Source: Paraktedonobacter sp035294465
GTDB lineage: Bacteria; Chloroflexota; Ktedonobacteria; Ktedonobacterales; Ktedonobacteraceae
Assembly: GCA_035294465.1 (NCBI GenBank)
Contig: DATGKW010000087.1
Location: 1 to 33,658, forward strand
Length of the DNA: 33,658 nt
Direction of reading: 5' to 3'
The notes beneath the pieces are model-generated. The model was not told the DNA's origin. It made no database searches and saw only the letters and a program-made list of their open reading frames with translations. Shown in pieces: positions 16,606 to 24,914 of the stretch. Numbering within the stretch: the stretch's first letter is position 1; the number at the start of each line of letters is the position of its first letter. The position numbers were made by a program, and so were the translations under genes.

Positions 16606-18564
16606 CTAGCTTGGAATCGTCTGTGGAATGTCGCCAAAGTCGTAGGTGCAGAGCGCTCCGATGGCGACATGGTTCGGCAGCCACGCGACACGGATAAATC
16701 CATCGGGATCGTTGAGCGTGCCCCAGATAAACTGATAGCTGCCAGGTTTGACGCTGGGAAGATCAAACGTGCCATCAGAATTGATCTGTGTATGCGGTGA
16801 CGCTGTGTAGAGCGCGGTGAACTGATCTATTGTGGTGTTGTTGGTCATGTCGCTTGTGCCCAGGATCACCACGGGCTGTGTGCTGGCGGCAGGGACGGTT
16901 GTTGTGAAATGTCCTTTGACCTCTACCGGGGCCTTCAGTGCGGTCGCAGCCTCCTGACCCTGCGATGTATCGGAGAATTGTGTAGCGAGCTGCTGATACG
17001 TGCTCACTGCTGAAGAGCAGGCGGAGGTCAACTGCTGCTGGCCCTCACCCCAGAGAGCTGCTGCATAATCCGCATGCGCCTTCTGGGCCGATGATGAATC
17101 GCCAAAGCGCGTAGTGAGCTGGTTAAAGGCCGCGACGGCGCTGGCGTACTGCCCCTTGTGGAGTAGCTGCTCCGCCAGGTTGTAGTAGGCCACAGCATCG
17201 GCGTTATTGGCCTGAGTGCGGCAAGTGCTATCGCAGTACGTCTGGTTGAGCAACGCGTCATAGTGCTGGGTCGCTCCCGCGTAGTTCTGGTGCTGCGAGT
17301 CATACGTCCCCCAGGCTTCATAAGCGGAGACAGCATCTTTCTCGGCGCGTGTCACCTCTGGGATAGCCTGGGTGTAGCTGGACATGACTGTGTTGAACTT
17401 GCCGATTGCGCTGTTGTACTGGTTCTGGCTCACCAGAGACTCGCCCCACTCGTCATATGTGCGGGCAATGTCTTCAGAAGAAGGAGCGCTCTGACCCGCT
17501 GCCTCGTATTCCTGGATAGCGGCGCTATATTTCTGCTGGCTCTCCAGGAAGTGGGCCTGGACAGCGTGAATAGCTGTTGGCTGGGTCAGGCCGACGGCTC
17601 CGAAGACGAAAAGCAACAGGGCCAGGAGAATCGCACTGATAATTTGCGAGCGGCGATGTGGATTGGTGGCGGCCAGCATGCCCAGAGCCGCTCGCACACC
17701 AAAAGCGATCAGGACAAGCACGCCCACCACCAGAGCTACCAGCCCGGCGGTCTGATAGCCAGCGGCCCAGTCGGCACCCGTGAAGAACACCAGTGCAGCC
17801 AGGACAATCGCCACGACAAGAATGCTGGTAATAAAGGCCCAGGTTGGCAGAGGACGAATCAGCTTGCTTGGCCCTTGCGGTGTAGCCTGGGGAAACACGC
17901 CGGGGGTGCCAGGATAGGCTCCCCAGCCTGGCTGAGATGGCTGGCTCTGATACAATGGTCCATAGACCCCGCTCACCGGGCTACCAACTTGCGGCGTAGG
18001 AGCCGGGTAGAAGCCGCTGGAGTAGGCCAACCCAGGTGTTGGTGTAGGAGGATATGCCGGTGGGAAGCCCGGCGTCGGAGCAGCCACCGGAGGGTACGTT
18101 CCGCTGGGGGATGCTACGCCAGGAGCCGGTGCAGGAGGATAGGCTGGCGTCGGAGCAGCCACCGGAGGGTACGTTCCGCTGGCGAACCCTGGTACGGGAG
18201 CTGGCTGGCCGGCCTCTATACCCGGCGTGCCCCCAGGTCCCTCAAAATTGTAGAATTCGCTAGCGACTGGCGTGGGCTGTGGAGTCTCGGGGATGGGAGG
18301 AACTTGCTGCTCAGGTTTTATACTGATCGTTGGCACGTTCTCGTCTGCTATAGTCGCGGCCGCTGGCTCCTGAACGGGAGGAACTGTTCGCAAAGTGGGA
18401 GTATCCTCGACGCTCGCTGGTGCGTCCGGTCCAGCGGGCGGGGTGGCAGGAGCAGCTTGCTCCTTTGCCATGCTGGCATCTTCCCTTGGGACCAGCCGTG
18501 AACCGCAGTTGCCGCAGTAAACGGACCCGGAGGGATTATCAGCACCACATGTAGCGCATATCAT
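16606..18564 (-). CDS. Zinc-ribbon, triple-TM, TPR membrane protein (paralogue 2)
   Basis: This is the tandem paralogue of the next gene down, 652 residues from the ATG at 18564 (AGAGG upstream). The zinc ribbon has identical spacing (C3, C6, C17, C20). The linker is longer and has Pro/Tyr/Ala repeats such as YPPVAAPTP, then TMs beginning at LPTWAFITSILVV, TNPHRRSQI, and TPR units (FLESQQKYSAAIQEYEAAG, EWGESLVSQNQYNSAIGKF, NLAEQLLHKGQYASAVAAF). The C-terminal beta domain contains INSDGTFDLPSVKPGSYQFIWG. Many blocks are nearly the same as in paralogue 1, notably DSQHQNYAGAT / ASQHQNYASAT and SDTSQGQEAATAL / ADTSQGQQAATAL. This shows a gene duplication. The conserved TPR cysteines (YCDSTC) could form a disulfide if outside the cell. 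Function is unknown. Confidence 0.75.
   Translation of the reverse strand: MICATCGADNPSGSVYCGNCGSRLVPREDASMAKEQAAPATPPAGPDAPASVEDTPTLRTVPPVQEPAAATIADENVPTISIKPEQQVPPIPETPQPTPVASEFYNFEGPGGTPGIEAGQPAPVPGFASGTYPPVAAPTPAYPPAPAPGVASPSGTYPPVAAPTPGFPPAYPPTPTPGLAYSSGFYPAPTPQVGSPVSGVYGPLYQSQPSQPGWGAYPGTPGVFPQATPQGPSKLIRPLPTWAFITSILVVAIVLAALVFFTGADWAAGYQTAGLVALVVGVLVLIAFGVRAALGMLAATNPHRRSQIISAILLALLLFVFGAVGLTQPTAIHAVQAHFLESQQKYSAAIQEYEAAGQSAPSSEDIARTYDEWGESLVSQNQYNSAIGKFNTVMSSYTQAIPEVTRAEKDAVSAYEAWGTYDSQHQNYAGATQHYDALLNQTYCDSTCRTQANNADAVAYYNLAEQLLHKGQYASAVAAFNQLTTRFGDSSSAQKAHADYAAALWGEGQQQLTSACSSAVSTYQQLATQFSDTSQGQEAATALKAPVEVKGHFTTTVPAASTQPVVILGTSDMTNNTTIDQFTALYTASPHTQINSDGTFDLPSVKPGSYQFIWGTLNDPDGFIRVAWLPNHVAIGALCTYDFGDIPQTIPS
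18071..18182. repeat. 37-base direct repeat inside the Pro-rich linker of paralogue 2
   Basis: Two identical 37-base copies lie at 18071-18107 and 18146-18182, 75 bases apart start to start. They encode the repeated YPPVAAPTP segment. The exact identity at the nucleotide level points to a recent internal duplication or slippage. Confidence 0.9.
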
Positions 18565-18707
18565 AGTATAAGCCTCTGTACCTTCCTTGCAATAAGTACG
18601 TTTCAATGTTGTTCAAAGGTCGCTTCGCTTACCAAACAACCTCACAGGTGACAAGAAAAAATGCTAGCTACAAAAGATACGACGATAAACGGGTTAAAAC
18701 TAGCTAA

Positions 18708-18736
18708 ATAATACATGGGTTTGGAATCAAATGCAA
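18708..18736 (-). promoter_or_regulatory. Possible promoter for zinc-ribbon/TPR paralogue 2
   Basis: Read on the minus strand, TTGCAT (18736-18731) and TATTAT (18713-18708) are 17 bases apart. The -35 is weak (four of six) and the -10 is good (five of six). It sits in the 181-base gap after psiE, 144 bases before the ATG. Confidence 0.4.
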
Positions 18737-18745
18737 GCAAGTGAC

Positions 18746-19306
18746 CTAATGCTCCTCGGTCGTCTTGCCGAGGAGTTTTAAGGTAATGCCTAAAGCCAGA
18801 ATTGCCAGCGCGTTGACGCCCAGTTCGATCATGATCCGCTCAAACTCAGGGCCGCTCACACTTTCAATCGAGAGTCTTGCGCCTATTGAGAGAATGGCGC
18901 GTGTCGCGGAAATAATGCCGATAAAGAGAAATGGGTGTAGTGAGGTCACGTGTGACCTGAGATAGTGGGTAATCGTGCCTAGAACCTCCATAATGATCAG
19001 CACCAGCAATAAATCAGAGATCAATCTGATGATTGCGTTGGCGACATCCTCTTGCATAGTTGCGGGGTGAATATGCTGGATGGCCAGGCCAAAATCCCAG
19101 AAGCTGTAGCCCAGGGCGAAGAGCGCCCCCAGAAAGAAGCAGATCCCCACAGCCGCGTAGACGAGCGAATCGCCTTTATCCAGCAAAAGGCTAGAGAAAT
19201 AAGCAACCGCGTCAGGACGTTTGTAGGTGGGGGGGCTTGCCTGCTGGGGCGCCGGAATCTCTGGCGTGGGACCCGAGTCGTTGTCCCTATCCGTAAAGTC
19301 TGACAT
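18746..19306 (-). CDS. PsiE-family membrane protein
   Basis: This 186-residue protein has a Pro-rich cytoplasmic start and four TM helices near 46-68, 90-112, 120-140 and 160-178. The stretch SDLLLVLIIMEVLGTITHYL followed by PFLFIGIISATRAIL is the PsiE signature. In E. coli PsiE is induced by phosphate starvation; its biochemical role is not known. GGAGAA stands ten bases before the ATG. The gene starts only 26 bases after the stop of the zinc-ribbon pseudokinase, so the two are likely co-transcribed. That pairing is the only clue to its role here. Confidence 0.8.
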   Translation of the reverse strand: MSDFTDRDNDSGPTPEIPAPQQASPPTYKRPDAVAYFSSLLLDKGDSLVYAAVGICFFLGALFALGYSFWDFGLAIQHIHPATMQEDVANAIIRLISDLLLVLIIMEVLGTITHYLRSHVTSLHPFLFIGIISATRAILSIGARLSIESVSGPEFERIMIELGVNALAILALGITLKLLGKTTEEH

Positions 19307-19332
19307 GAGGCAACGTTCTCCTTATTTCTTTA

Positions 19333-21321
19333 TTAGATCGGAATGGTCAAGACCTGATGCCCTTCGCGGCCAAATTGTACAAGAGGCGAGACAAATATTT
19401 CTACCACAAACGGTTTTTCGTAGAGCGGCTGGCGATGCTCGTCCAGGAAAAATATATGCAAGCGATCGCGCCGACCGGTTGTCGAGAGTGGCTGCTGCTG
19501 CATTGGGATAGTGACTTCCGCCGCGTACCCATCGGCGGGAATGGTAACAGTGGCTTGCTGTAAGACATACGTATAGCCCTGTTGCAGAACCGAGCGCACT
19601 TCGACCAGGACGATATCGCCATGAATTAACGCGCTCAATCCGGCCGGTTCCATCCCCTTTTTGGCTGTGGGTGGAAGCGTCGGTTCGTCGCGGCCCATAA
19701 TATGCAGACGCAGATTGTATGGCTGGTCCGGCCTGATGCGCATAGGCGTTTCGATAATAGCCGCGGCCTCAATTGCCTGCTGCTTCTTACCGAGCAACAG
19801 GCGCTGGATCTGTTTGAGCAGAGAGAGTTCCCCTTCGTTCTTATTCTGTGGAGGCGTCGTGCTTTGTTTGCCATTGGCCGCGGCCTTCTTGCCTTTCGTA
19901 CTGGCTTGTTTCTGCGAGGGCTGGTCCTCTGGTTGTGTGCCCGTGATGCGCTGTGGCCAGCGCTGTCTGGCCGGTGGAGGCGTCGTGCGATTTTCGCTGG
20001 CTCCTGATTCTGAACGGGGCGAAACCTCCTTATTTGGCGGGGACTTCAAGATAGTTGCTTGTTTATCTTTATCTGCCGTAGATTGTCTGGCCATACCCGG
20101 TGGTAAATTCTGCCTTTCAGTTAATTCAATGGTATCAATCAGATGAATGTCTTCTCTTCTGTATATGTTCTTGCCGGCCTTTTCTTCCCTGAGCGCGCGC
20201 CAGCGGGCCACGTCTTTTTGCGAGAGCGGGACAATGCGCACAGTTTCCATATCGCTAACCGGAACTTTTGGGGCCTGTGTTGCGGATGCGAAGGTTTTAC
20301 GCGGAGGCTGATTGGAGCGCGCATTCTCCAGCGCAGCCATAAATGCCTGCACACTGGCAAAGCGCTCCTCTGGCCTGATCGCCAGCGCCTGCATCACACA
20401 CTCGTCGAGGGACTGGTTGATGCGCGAATTGATCTCGCGTGGTGTACGTAAGCGGCGTCGGTGCCGCAGAGTAGACTCATCAGGCGGTGTACCCGTAAGC
20501 AGCAGATAAAGCAACGCGCCCAGACTATAAACGTCCGAGCGCGCCGCGGCCTTGCCTGCCAGCGCTTCGGGAGCTTTAAAGTAAGAGACATGAGGCGTAG
20601 GGGCTATCATCACCGGCACCAGCATCTCTTGTAATGCGGGTAGGAGCCAGCAAGCCATCAAATATGGCTCAGCTTGCGCGCTATTTTTGTCCAGCACGAC
20701 CGTATAGGGATCCAGATCGCCAAGAACGAGGCCGTGACGATGCAGGCTCTCCACCGCCTGGCAGAGATTGCGCATCCATTCGAGCGTGCGCGTCTCTCTG
20801 GGTACACCCAGGCCGCTCTGCAGAAAATCTTGCAAAGTGTACAGGCGCTGTGTGCTGCCTGCCATAGCCGTTGGTGCGGGCATGGGCAGGCCCGAAACCA
20901 GAAAAAGATGCCCCTGGGAAATGTATAGATCAATGCAGGCCAGCGTATGCGGGATATGCCAGTAGCGCAGATCATCGTATTCTTGCTGGGCGAGCTCTCT
21001 GGCGCGTTCTCTCTCTTTGTCTCCCAGGCTCGTAATATCGATATCCCTGATAGCCACCATGCGAGCTTGACCTGGCTCCTGGGCTTGCCTGGTATCCTGG
21101 GCAAAGTAGAGATTCATCTGAGGATGCCTGCGTACCAGCGTTGTGATACGATAGCGACCTGTCGTGTCCTCTCCTTCCGCGTCAATGGCCTGCTTCTCCT
21201 TTTGCAAACGCGCACCGCAGAAGCCGCAAAAAGTAGCAGAGAGAGGTAATGAGGCACTACATTGAGGGCAGGAAATCTGGTCGGCGAGGGTCCCTTCGGG
21301 TGTCTTCTGCGAGATGCTCAT
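19333..21321 (-). CDS. Zinc-ribbon protein with a degenerate Ser/Thr kinase domain (predicted pseudokinase)
   Basis: This 662-residue protein starts with a zinc ribbon (C18, C21, C32, C35). A protein-kinase-like domain follows at about 56-335. The fold marks are visible: APEAL (250-254), SDVYSLGALLYLLLTGTPP (262-280) and a C-lobe ending in PEERFASVQAFMAAL. The catalytic marks are mostly lost. There is no glycine-rich loop, the VAIK lysine is R92, HRD reads LGD (200-202), the following Lys and Asn are D204 and T207, and no DFG is present. It should therefore bind and signal rather than phosphorylate. A charged linker leads to a beta-rich C-terminal domain of about 130 residues that I do not recognise. 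There is no TM helix. No good ribosome site precedes the ATG at 21321. Confidence 0.75.
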   Translation of the reverse strand: MSISQKTPEGTLADQISCPQCSASLPLSATFCGFCGARLQKEKQAIDAEGEDTTGRYRITTLVRRHPQMNLYFAQDTRQAQEPGQARMVAIRDIDITSLGDKERERARELAQQEYDDLRYWHIPHTLACIDLYISQGHLFLVSGLPMPAPTAMAGSTQRLYTLQDFLQSGLGVPRETRTLEWMRNLCQAVESLHRHGLVLGDLDPYTVVLDKNSAQAEPYLMACWLLPALQEMLVPVMIAPTPHVSYFKAPEALAGKAAARSDVYSLGALLYLLLTGTPPDESTLRHRRRLRTPREINSRINQSLDECVMQALAIRPEERFASVQAFMAALENARSNQPPRKTFASATQAPKVPVSDMETVRIVPLSQKDVARWRALREEKAGKNIYRREDIHLIDTIELTERQNLPPGMARQSTADKDKQATILKSPPNKEVSPRSESGASENRTTPPPARQRWPQRITGTQPEDQPSQKQASTKGKKAAANGKQSTTPPQNKNEGELSLLKQIQRLLLGKKQQAIEAAAIIETPMRIRPDQPYNLRLHIMGRDEPTLPPTAKKGMEPAGLSALIHGDIVLVEVRSVLQQGYTYVLQQATVTIPADGYAAEVTIPMQQQPLSTTGRRDRLHIFFLDEHRQPLYEKPFVVEIFVSPLVQFGREGHQVLTIPI

Positions 21322-21371
21322 GCTGCTTGTTTGCCTTACTCTCTAGTAGTTTTCCTGAATGTCTCTACTGA

Positions 21372-21380
21372 ATTATAACA
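21372..21380 (-). promoter_or_regulatory. Extended -10 promoter for the pseudokinase-psiE unit
   Basis: Read on the minus strand, TGTTATAAT is a perfect extended -10 (TGnTATAAT). No -35 consensus lies 16 to 18 bases upstream. It is 51 bases before the ATG at 21321. The flanking CTATGTTATA is shared with the promoter candidate at 30312. Confidence 0.6.
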
Positions 21381-21520
21381 TAGCTCCCCGGATCATTCAT
21401 TACATACGCGGCCCAATTTCTCGCCGTGTTCCTCGGTCTGAGAGAAGCTCTTTTCAGAAAAGCAGTCTTCTGTTAGAATCAACCACGGGGTACCATTGGG
21501 TGCTCAAACAAGCATACGCG

Positions 21521-21529
21521 TGCTACAAT
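21521..21529 (+). promoter_or_regulatory. Possible extended -10 promoter for the nuo operon
   Basis: TGCTACAAT matches TGnTATAAT with one mismatch. No strong -35 was seen. If used, the transcript would pass through the long palindrome at 21585-21772 before reaching nuoJ at 21841. Confidence 0.3.
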
Positions 21530-21584
21530 TACTAAGAAGTATAGGTTTTGGCATCCGTGTGCGACATGGGAACGCTACATTGAT

Positions 21585-21772
21585 ACTCTTAGAATGTGTC
21601 TGTTTCTCAGAGCCTTCGCCTTCTCCCGCGAGAATCCGCGCAGCCTCGCCGCGTAAAAGGAATGATGATGTTCTCTGAGAAAGATGCGGTTTCCACATCT
21701 TTCTCAGAGAACATCATCGTTCGGGTAAGCGCCGCAGGCGCGAGCGAGATGGCGAGCAGACGTACTCTAAGA
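21585..21772. repeat. Long imperfect palindrome with a 23-base perfect central hairpin (MITE-like)
   Basis: The centre is a perfect 23-base inverted repeat, 21664-21686 against 21696-21718, with a nine-base spacer. Outside it, 21587-21602 pairs with 21757-21772 at 13 of 16 positions (TCTTAGAATGTGTCTG against TCTTAGAGTACGTCTG after complementing), and CG-rich parts between them are partly complementary. The whole spans about 188 bases. It encodes no protein. The shape fits a miniature transposable element or a large RNA hairpin in the nuo leader. Confidence 0.7.
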
Positions 21773-21840
21773 TCCTGAGAAGCGGATGCGCTCTGTCTAT
21801 GAAAGTATTTCTGGACATCCGAAAAACCCGGAGGTTTTTT

Positions 21841-22374
21841 ATGGCCACTCTCGTTTTCTGGGTTGTTGCCATTATCCTGGTCGGTTCTGCTCTGTGGGTC
21901 GTGAGTGCAAGAAGGATTGTGCATAGCGCTCTGGGCCTCTTCGTCGTTTTTGCGATGGCCTCGGGCATCTTTCTGTTGCTCAATGCCGAGTTTATTGCCA
22001 TTGTGCAGATCCTGATCTATGCTGGAGCGGTAACAATCCTGATCCTGTTCGCCTTGATGCTCACACGCGTCTCCAACCCAAATCAGGATACCAATCCCAA
22101 TAGTAAGGGCTGGTTAGCGGCGCTGGTGATGAGTGCGCTGGTGGCAGCAGGCGTGGTCTTCGCCAGCACGTTCGCGCGTTCCTCTACGTCCCTGCTGGGC
22201 GGCAGAACTCCCTATGGTGCTGGCGCCTGCCCCCTGCCTCCAAACAATGTGATTTATATTGGCCAGCTATTGTATAGCCCGACCTGTTACAGCTACGTGC
22301 TCCCCTTTGAAATTGCCTCTCTGGTGCTGCTCGTGGCCATTGTAGGCGCGATAGTCATTGGCCGGGAGGATTAA
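21841..22374 (+). CDS. nuoJ: NADH-quinone oxidoreductase subunit J
   Basis: This 177-residue membrane protein has five hydrophobic segments. The diagnostic block LLNAEFIAIVQILIYAGAVTILILFALML lies near residues 50-78. NuoJ is a membrane subunit of complex I that links the quinone site to the antiporter-like subunits. The ATG at 21841 was chosen because GGAGG lies six bases upstream; an earlier in-frame ATG at 21799 has no such site and would add 14 non-conserved residues. The gene opens a tight nuoJKLMN run. An insertion of about 25 residues rich in Pro, Cys and Gly (GRTPYGAGACPLPPNN) stands before the last helix. Confidence 0.92.
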   Translation: MATLVFWVVAIILVGSALWVVSARRIVHSALGLFVVFAMASGIFLLLNAEFIAIVQILIYAGAVTILILFALMLTRVSNPNQDTNPNSKGWLAALVMSALVAAGVVFASTFARSSTSLLGGRTPYGAGACPLPPNNVIYIGQLLYSPTCYSYVLPFEIASLVLLVAIVGAIVIGRED

Positions 22375-22381
22375 AGTCTTT

Positions 22382-22714
22382 ATGGATCTGATACATCCTA
22401 CACTGACTCATTTTCTGGTCCTTGGCGCCGTCCTTTTTGGCATCGGCCTGTATGGCGCCCTTGCCAAACGCAACGCCATTGCTATCCTGATGGGCATTGA
22501 GATTATGCTCAACGCTGTTAATATCACTCTGGTCGCCTTTTCGTTCTATAACACGGTCAAGCCGTATTCTACGTTCCTGACCGGTCAGATCTTCGCCATC
22601 TTTATCATCACTGTTGCCGCGGCTGAAGCAGCGGTCGCGCTCGCCATGATCATTTCGATCTATCGCAAACGCAGCACGGTCGATGTTGGCGAAATAAACC
22701 TGATGAAGTGGTGA
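22382..22714 (+). CDS. nuoK: NADH-quinone oxidoreductase subunit K
   Basis: This 110-residue protein has three TM helices and the family block LMGIEIMLNAVNITLVAFS with its conserved membrane glutamates, followed by FIITVAAAEAAVALAMIISIYRKR. NuoK takes part in proton translocation in complex I. The ATG at 22382 gives the usual length; a TTG at 22358 is in frame but overlaps nuoJ and adds nothing conserved. GGGAGG lies 13 bases upstream, inside the nuoJ end. The spacing to nuoJ is seven bases and to nuoL four. Confidence 0.95.
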   Translation: MDLIHPTLTHFLVLGAVLFGIGLYGALAKRNAIAILMGIEIMLNAVNITLVAFSFYNTVKPYSTFLTGQIFAIFIITVAAAEAAVALAMIISIYRKRSTVDVGEINLMKW

Positions 22715-22718
22715 TTTT

Positions 22719-24914
22719 ATGGCTTTCTATCAGTATTCGTGGACGATTCTCTTCGCCCCGTTGCTGTCGTTCGTAGTGATTATTTTCGGCACGCGTATGT
22801 GGGACCTTGCCAGTCGCTCGCGCATGGCCGCCGGGAACGGCGCGATTCATGTGTACGACGATGCTCACGCGCTGGACCATAACACGCATGGAGATGATCA
22901 CGCCGACCACGGCTCCGACGATGACGACGATCCCCAGGTGCCGCGCCTCACCACCGGCGCGAGGCTTAGTGGTTATGTGGCTGTGGTGATCATGCTACTG
23001 GCTTGCATCTATTCCTGGCTCCTTCTGCTGGACTCAACGGGCGCATTGCGGATCAGCGGCTATACGCTGCCCTATAGTGGGATCGACATTTTTAATTATT
23101 CCTGGGCGAGCGCGAGCTATCTTGCTCCCTACGAGATTCGTTTTCATGTCGATCATCTCGCGCTGGCCATGATGGTGGTGGTCACGTCAGTTTCGCTGCT
23201 GGTCTACTTCTATTCGCAGGGGTATATGGAGAATTCGGCGGGTTACGCGCGCTTCTTCTCCTATCTCTCGCTTTTCACGTTCTCAATGCTGGTGATCGTC
23301 TTTGCCGCGAATTTCCTGGTGATCTTCATCGGTTGGGAACTGGTCGGACTGAGTTCGTACCTGCTGATCGGCTACTGGATCAACAAACGCGCCAAGCCAG
23401 ATGAGGATCGCCCGCAGCCAGCAACCGCAGCCATGCAGGCGTTTATCGTCAACCGCATCGGCGATGTAGGCTTTATCATCGGCATTATGATCCTGTTCTG
23501 GAAGACCGGCACGTACAATTTCGCAGCGCTCTCCGGCACAGGTCCTCAGAGCGTTCAGGCTCATTTCGCTGGCAATAGCGCGCTGTTGACCGTTGCAATG
23601 ATCCTGATCTTCTGCGGGGCGATTGGCAAGTCGGCTCAGGTGCCCTTGCAGATCTGGCTGCCGAATGCTATGGAAGGTCCGACGCCCGTGAGCGCGCTGA
23701 TCCACGCTGCCACGATGGTCGCGGCAGGCGTCTATATGGTGGCGCGCACCTTTCCGCTTTTTGTGGCCTCCGGCACAACTGCTTTTGAGGTGGTGGCCTG
23801 GATCGGCGCGATTACGGCGCTATACGCGGCCCTGGTCGCGCTGACGCAGACGGACTTCAAGCGCGTCCTGGCCTATTCGACAATCAGCCAGCTTGGCTAT
23901 ATGTTTGTGGGCCTGGGCGTGGCCGGTTTTTACAATCCACAGGGTCTGGGGCCTGGCCCCGGTATGTTCCATCTATTCACGCACGCCTTCTTCAAGGCTC
24001 TGCTCTTCCTGGGCGCTGGTAGTGTGATCCATAATCTGCATCACGCGACGCATAAAGAAGTGCAGGATATGCGCAAGATGGGCGGCCTGGCCGCTTTCAT
24101 GCCAATCACGGCCCTGACGTTCCTGGTCGCGACGATGACGATTTCGGGTTTCCCGTTCTTTGCCGGCTTCTATAGTAAAGATACGATCATCGGCCTCTGC
24201 CTGCAAAGCGGCAGCATCGCGCTTTACGTGATTACACTGGGCACGGCTGGCCTGACCGCTTTCTATATGTTCCGCGCCTATATTGTGGCCTTCGGCGGCA
24301 AGGGCGGTAAAGCTTTCGGCTTGTGGGGTAGTCGTGAGATCTATCGCGGCGAGGGCACACCGCCCGAATCTCCGTTGACGATGACGATCCCGCTCGTTCT
24401 TCTGGCAATTGCCTCGATCTTTGCGGGCTACTGGTTCGGGTTGTTCAACTATCTGTCACCTACGGCGCATAACATTAGCTTGAATGACCTGGTGAGCGAT
24501 CCGTTCACCTGGTTGGGTGTTGTTGTGGCTGCCGTCGGTTTCGCCTGCGCCTGGTGGCTATATGGCTTTGTTGGTCTGGCGCGCGTGCATGATGTTGTGG
24601 AGAACAACGCGCTTCTACGTTTCCTGCATCGCCTGACGAATCGCAAGTTCTACCTGGACGATCTTTACTACTGGCTGACGAAGTACATCTTCCTGGGCAT
24701 CGCGCATATCGCGGCTGCTTTCGATTTCTCGATCATCGATGGAATTGTCAATGGCGTGGCTTTTGCTGTGACTGGTCTTGGCAAGGGATTGCGTCATACT
24801 GAAACCGGCAAAGTACAGTCCTATATGTACGGGATCTTTGGCGGAATCGCGGCCCTGGCGATTGTGGTCTTTGTCCTGATGGCCTTCGCGCAAGGAGGGG
24901 TGAAACTATGGTAA
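22719..24914 (+). CDS. nuoL: NADH-quinone oxidoreductase subunit L, with a His/Asp-rich insertion
   Basis: This 731-residue antiporter-like proton pump of complex I shows the proton-antiporter core: FIGWELVGLSSYLLIGYW with its key glutamate, KSAQVPLQIWLPNAMEGPTPVSALIHAAT, and HLFTHAFFKALLFLGAG. The C-terminal part holds the long lateral helix region. Unusually, the loop between TM1 and TM2 carries a stretch at residues 44-71 with six His and about ten Asp, ending in DDDDD. Typical NuoL has a short loop there. The protein is longer than the usual 610 to 650 residues, partly because of this. The ATG has only a weak ribosome site and probably relies on coupling to nuoK. The last codons overlap nuoM by seven bases. 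Confidence 0.95.
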   Translation: MAFYQYSWTILFAPLLSFVVIIFGTRMWDLASRSRMAAGNGAIHVYDDAHALDHNTHGDDHADHGSDDDDDPQVPRLTTGARLSGYVAVVIMLLACIYSWLLLLDSTGALRISGYTLPYSGIDIFNYSWASASYLAPYEIRFHVDHLALAMMVVVTSVSLLVYFYSQGYMENSAGYARFFSYLSLFTFSMLVIVFAANFLVIFIGWELVGLSSYLLIGYWINKRAKPDEDRPQPATAAMQAFIVNRIGDVGFIIGIMILFWKTGTYNFAALSGTGPQSVQAHFAGNSALLTVAMILIFCGAIGKSAQVPLQIWLPNAMEGPTPVSALIHAATMVAAGVYMVARTFPLFVASGTTAFEVVAWIGAITALYAALVALTQTDFKRVLAYSTISQLGYMFVGLGVAGFYNPQGLGPGPGMFHLFTHAFFKALLFLGAGSVIHNLHHATHKEVQDMRKMGGLAAFMPITALTFLVATMTISGFPFFAGFYSKDTIIGLCLQSGSIALYVITLGTAGLTAFYMFRAYIVAFGGKGGKAFGLWGSREIYRGEGTPPESPLTMTIPLVLLAIASIFAGYWFGLFNYLSPTAHNISLNDLVSDPFTWLGVVVAAVGFACAWWLYGFVGLARVHDVVENNALLRFLHRLTNRKFYLDDLYYWLTKYIFLGIAHIAAAFDFSIIDGIVNGVAFAVTGLGKGLRHTETGKVQSYMYGIFGGIAALAIVVFVLMAFAQGGVKLW

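Larger units (their letters stand above)
21322..21840. other. Divergent intergenic region between the pseudokinase and nuoJ
   Basis: These 519 bases contain no gene I can support. They hold the minus-strand extended -10 at 21372-21380, a weak plus-strand candidate at 21521-21529, the long palindrome at 21585-21772, and the nuoJ ribosome site GGAGG at 21830-21834. That ribosome site sits inside a small hairpin, AAAAACC-CGGA-GGTTTTT. Confidence 0.6.

Noticed and set aside
18752..18775. CTCCTCGG / CCGAGGAG hairpin followed by TTTTAA near the psiE 3' end
   Set aside because: The T run follows on the plus strand, the wrong direction for psiE, and the hairpin lies inside its last codons; no plus-strand gene needs it.
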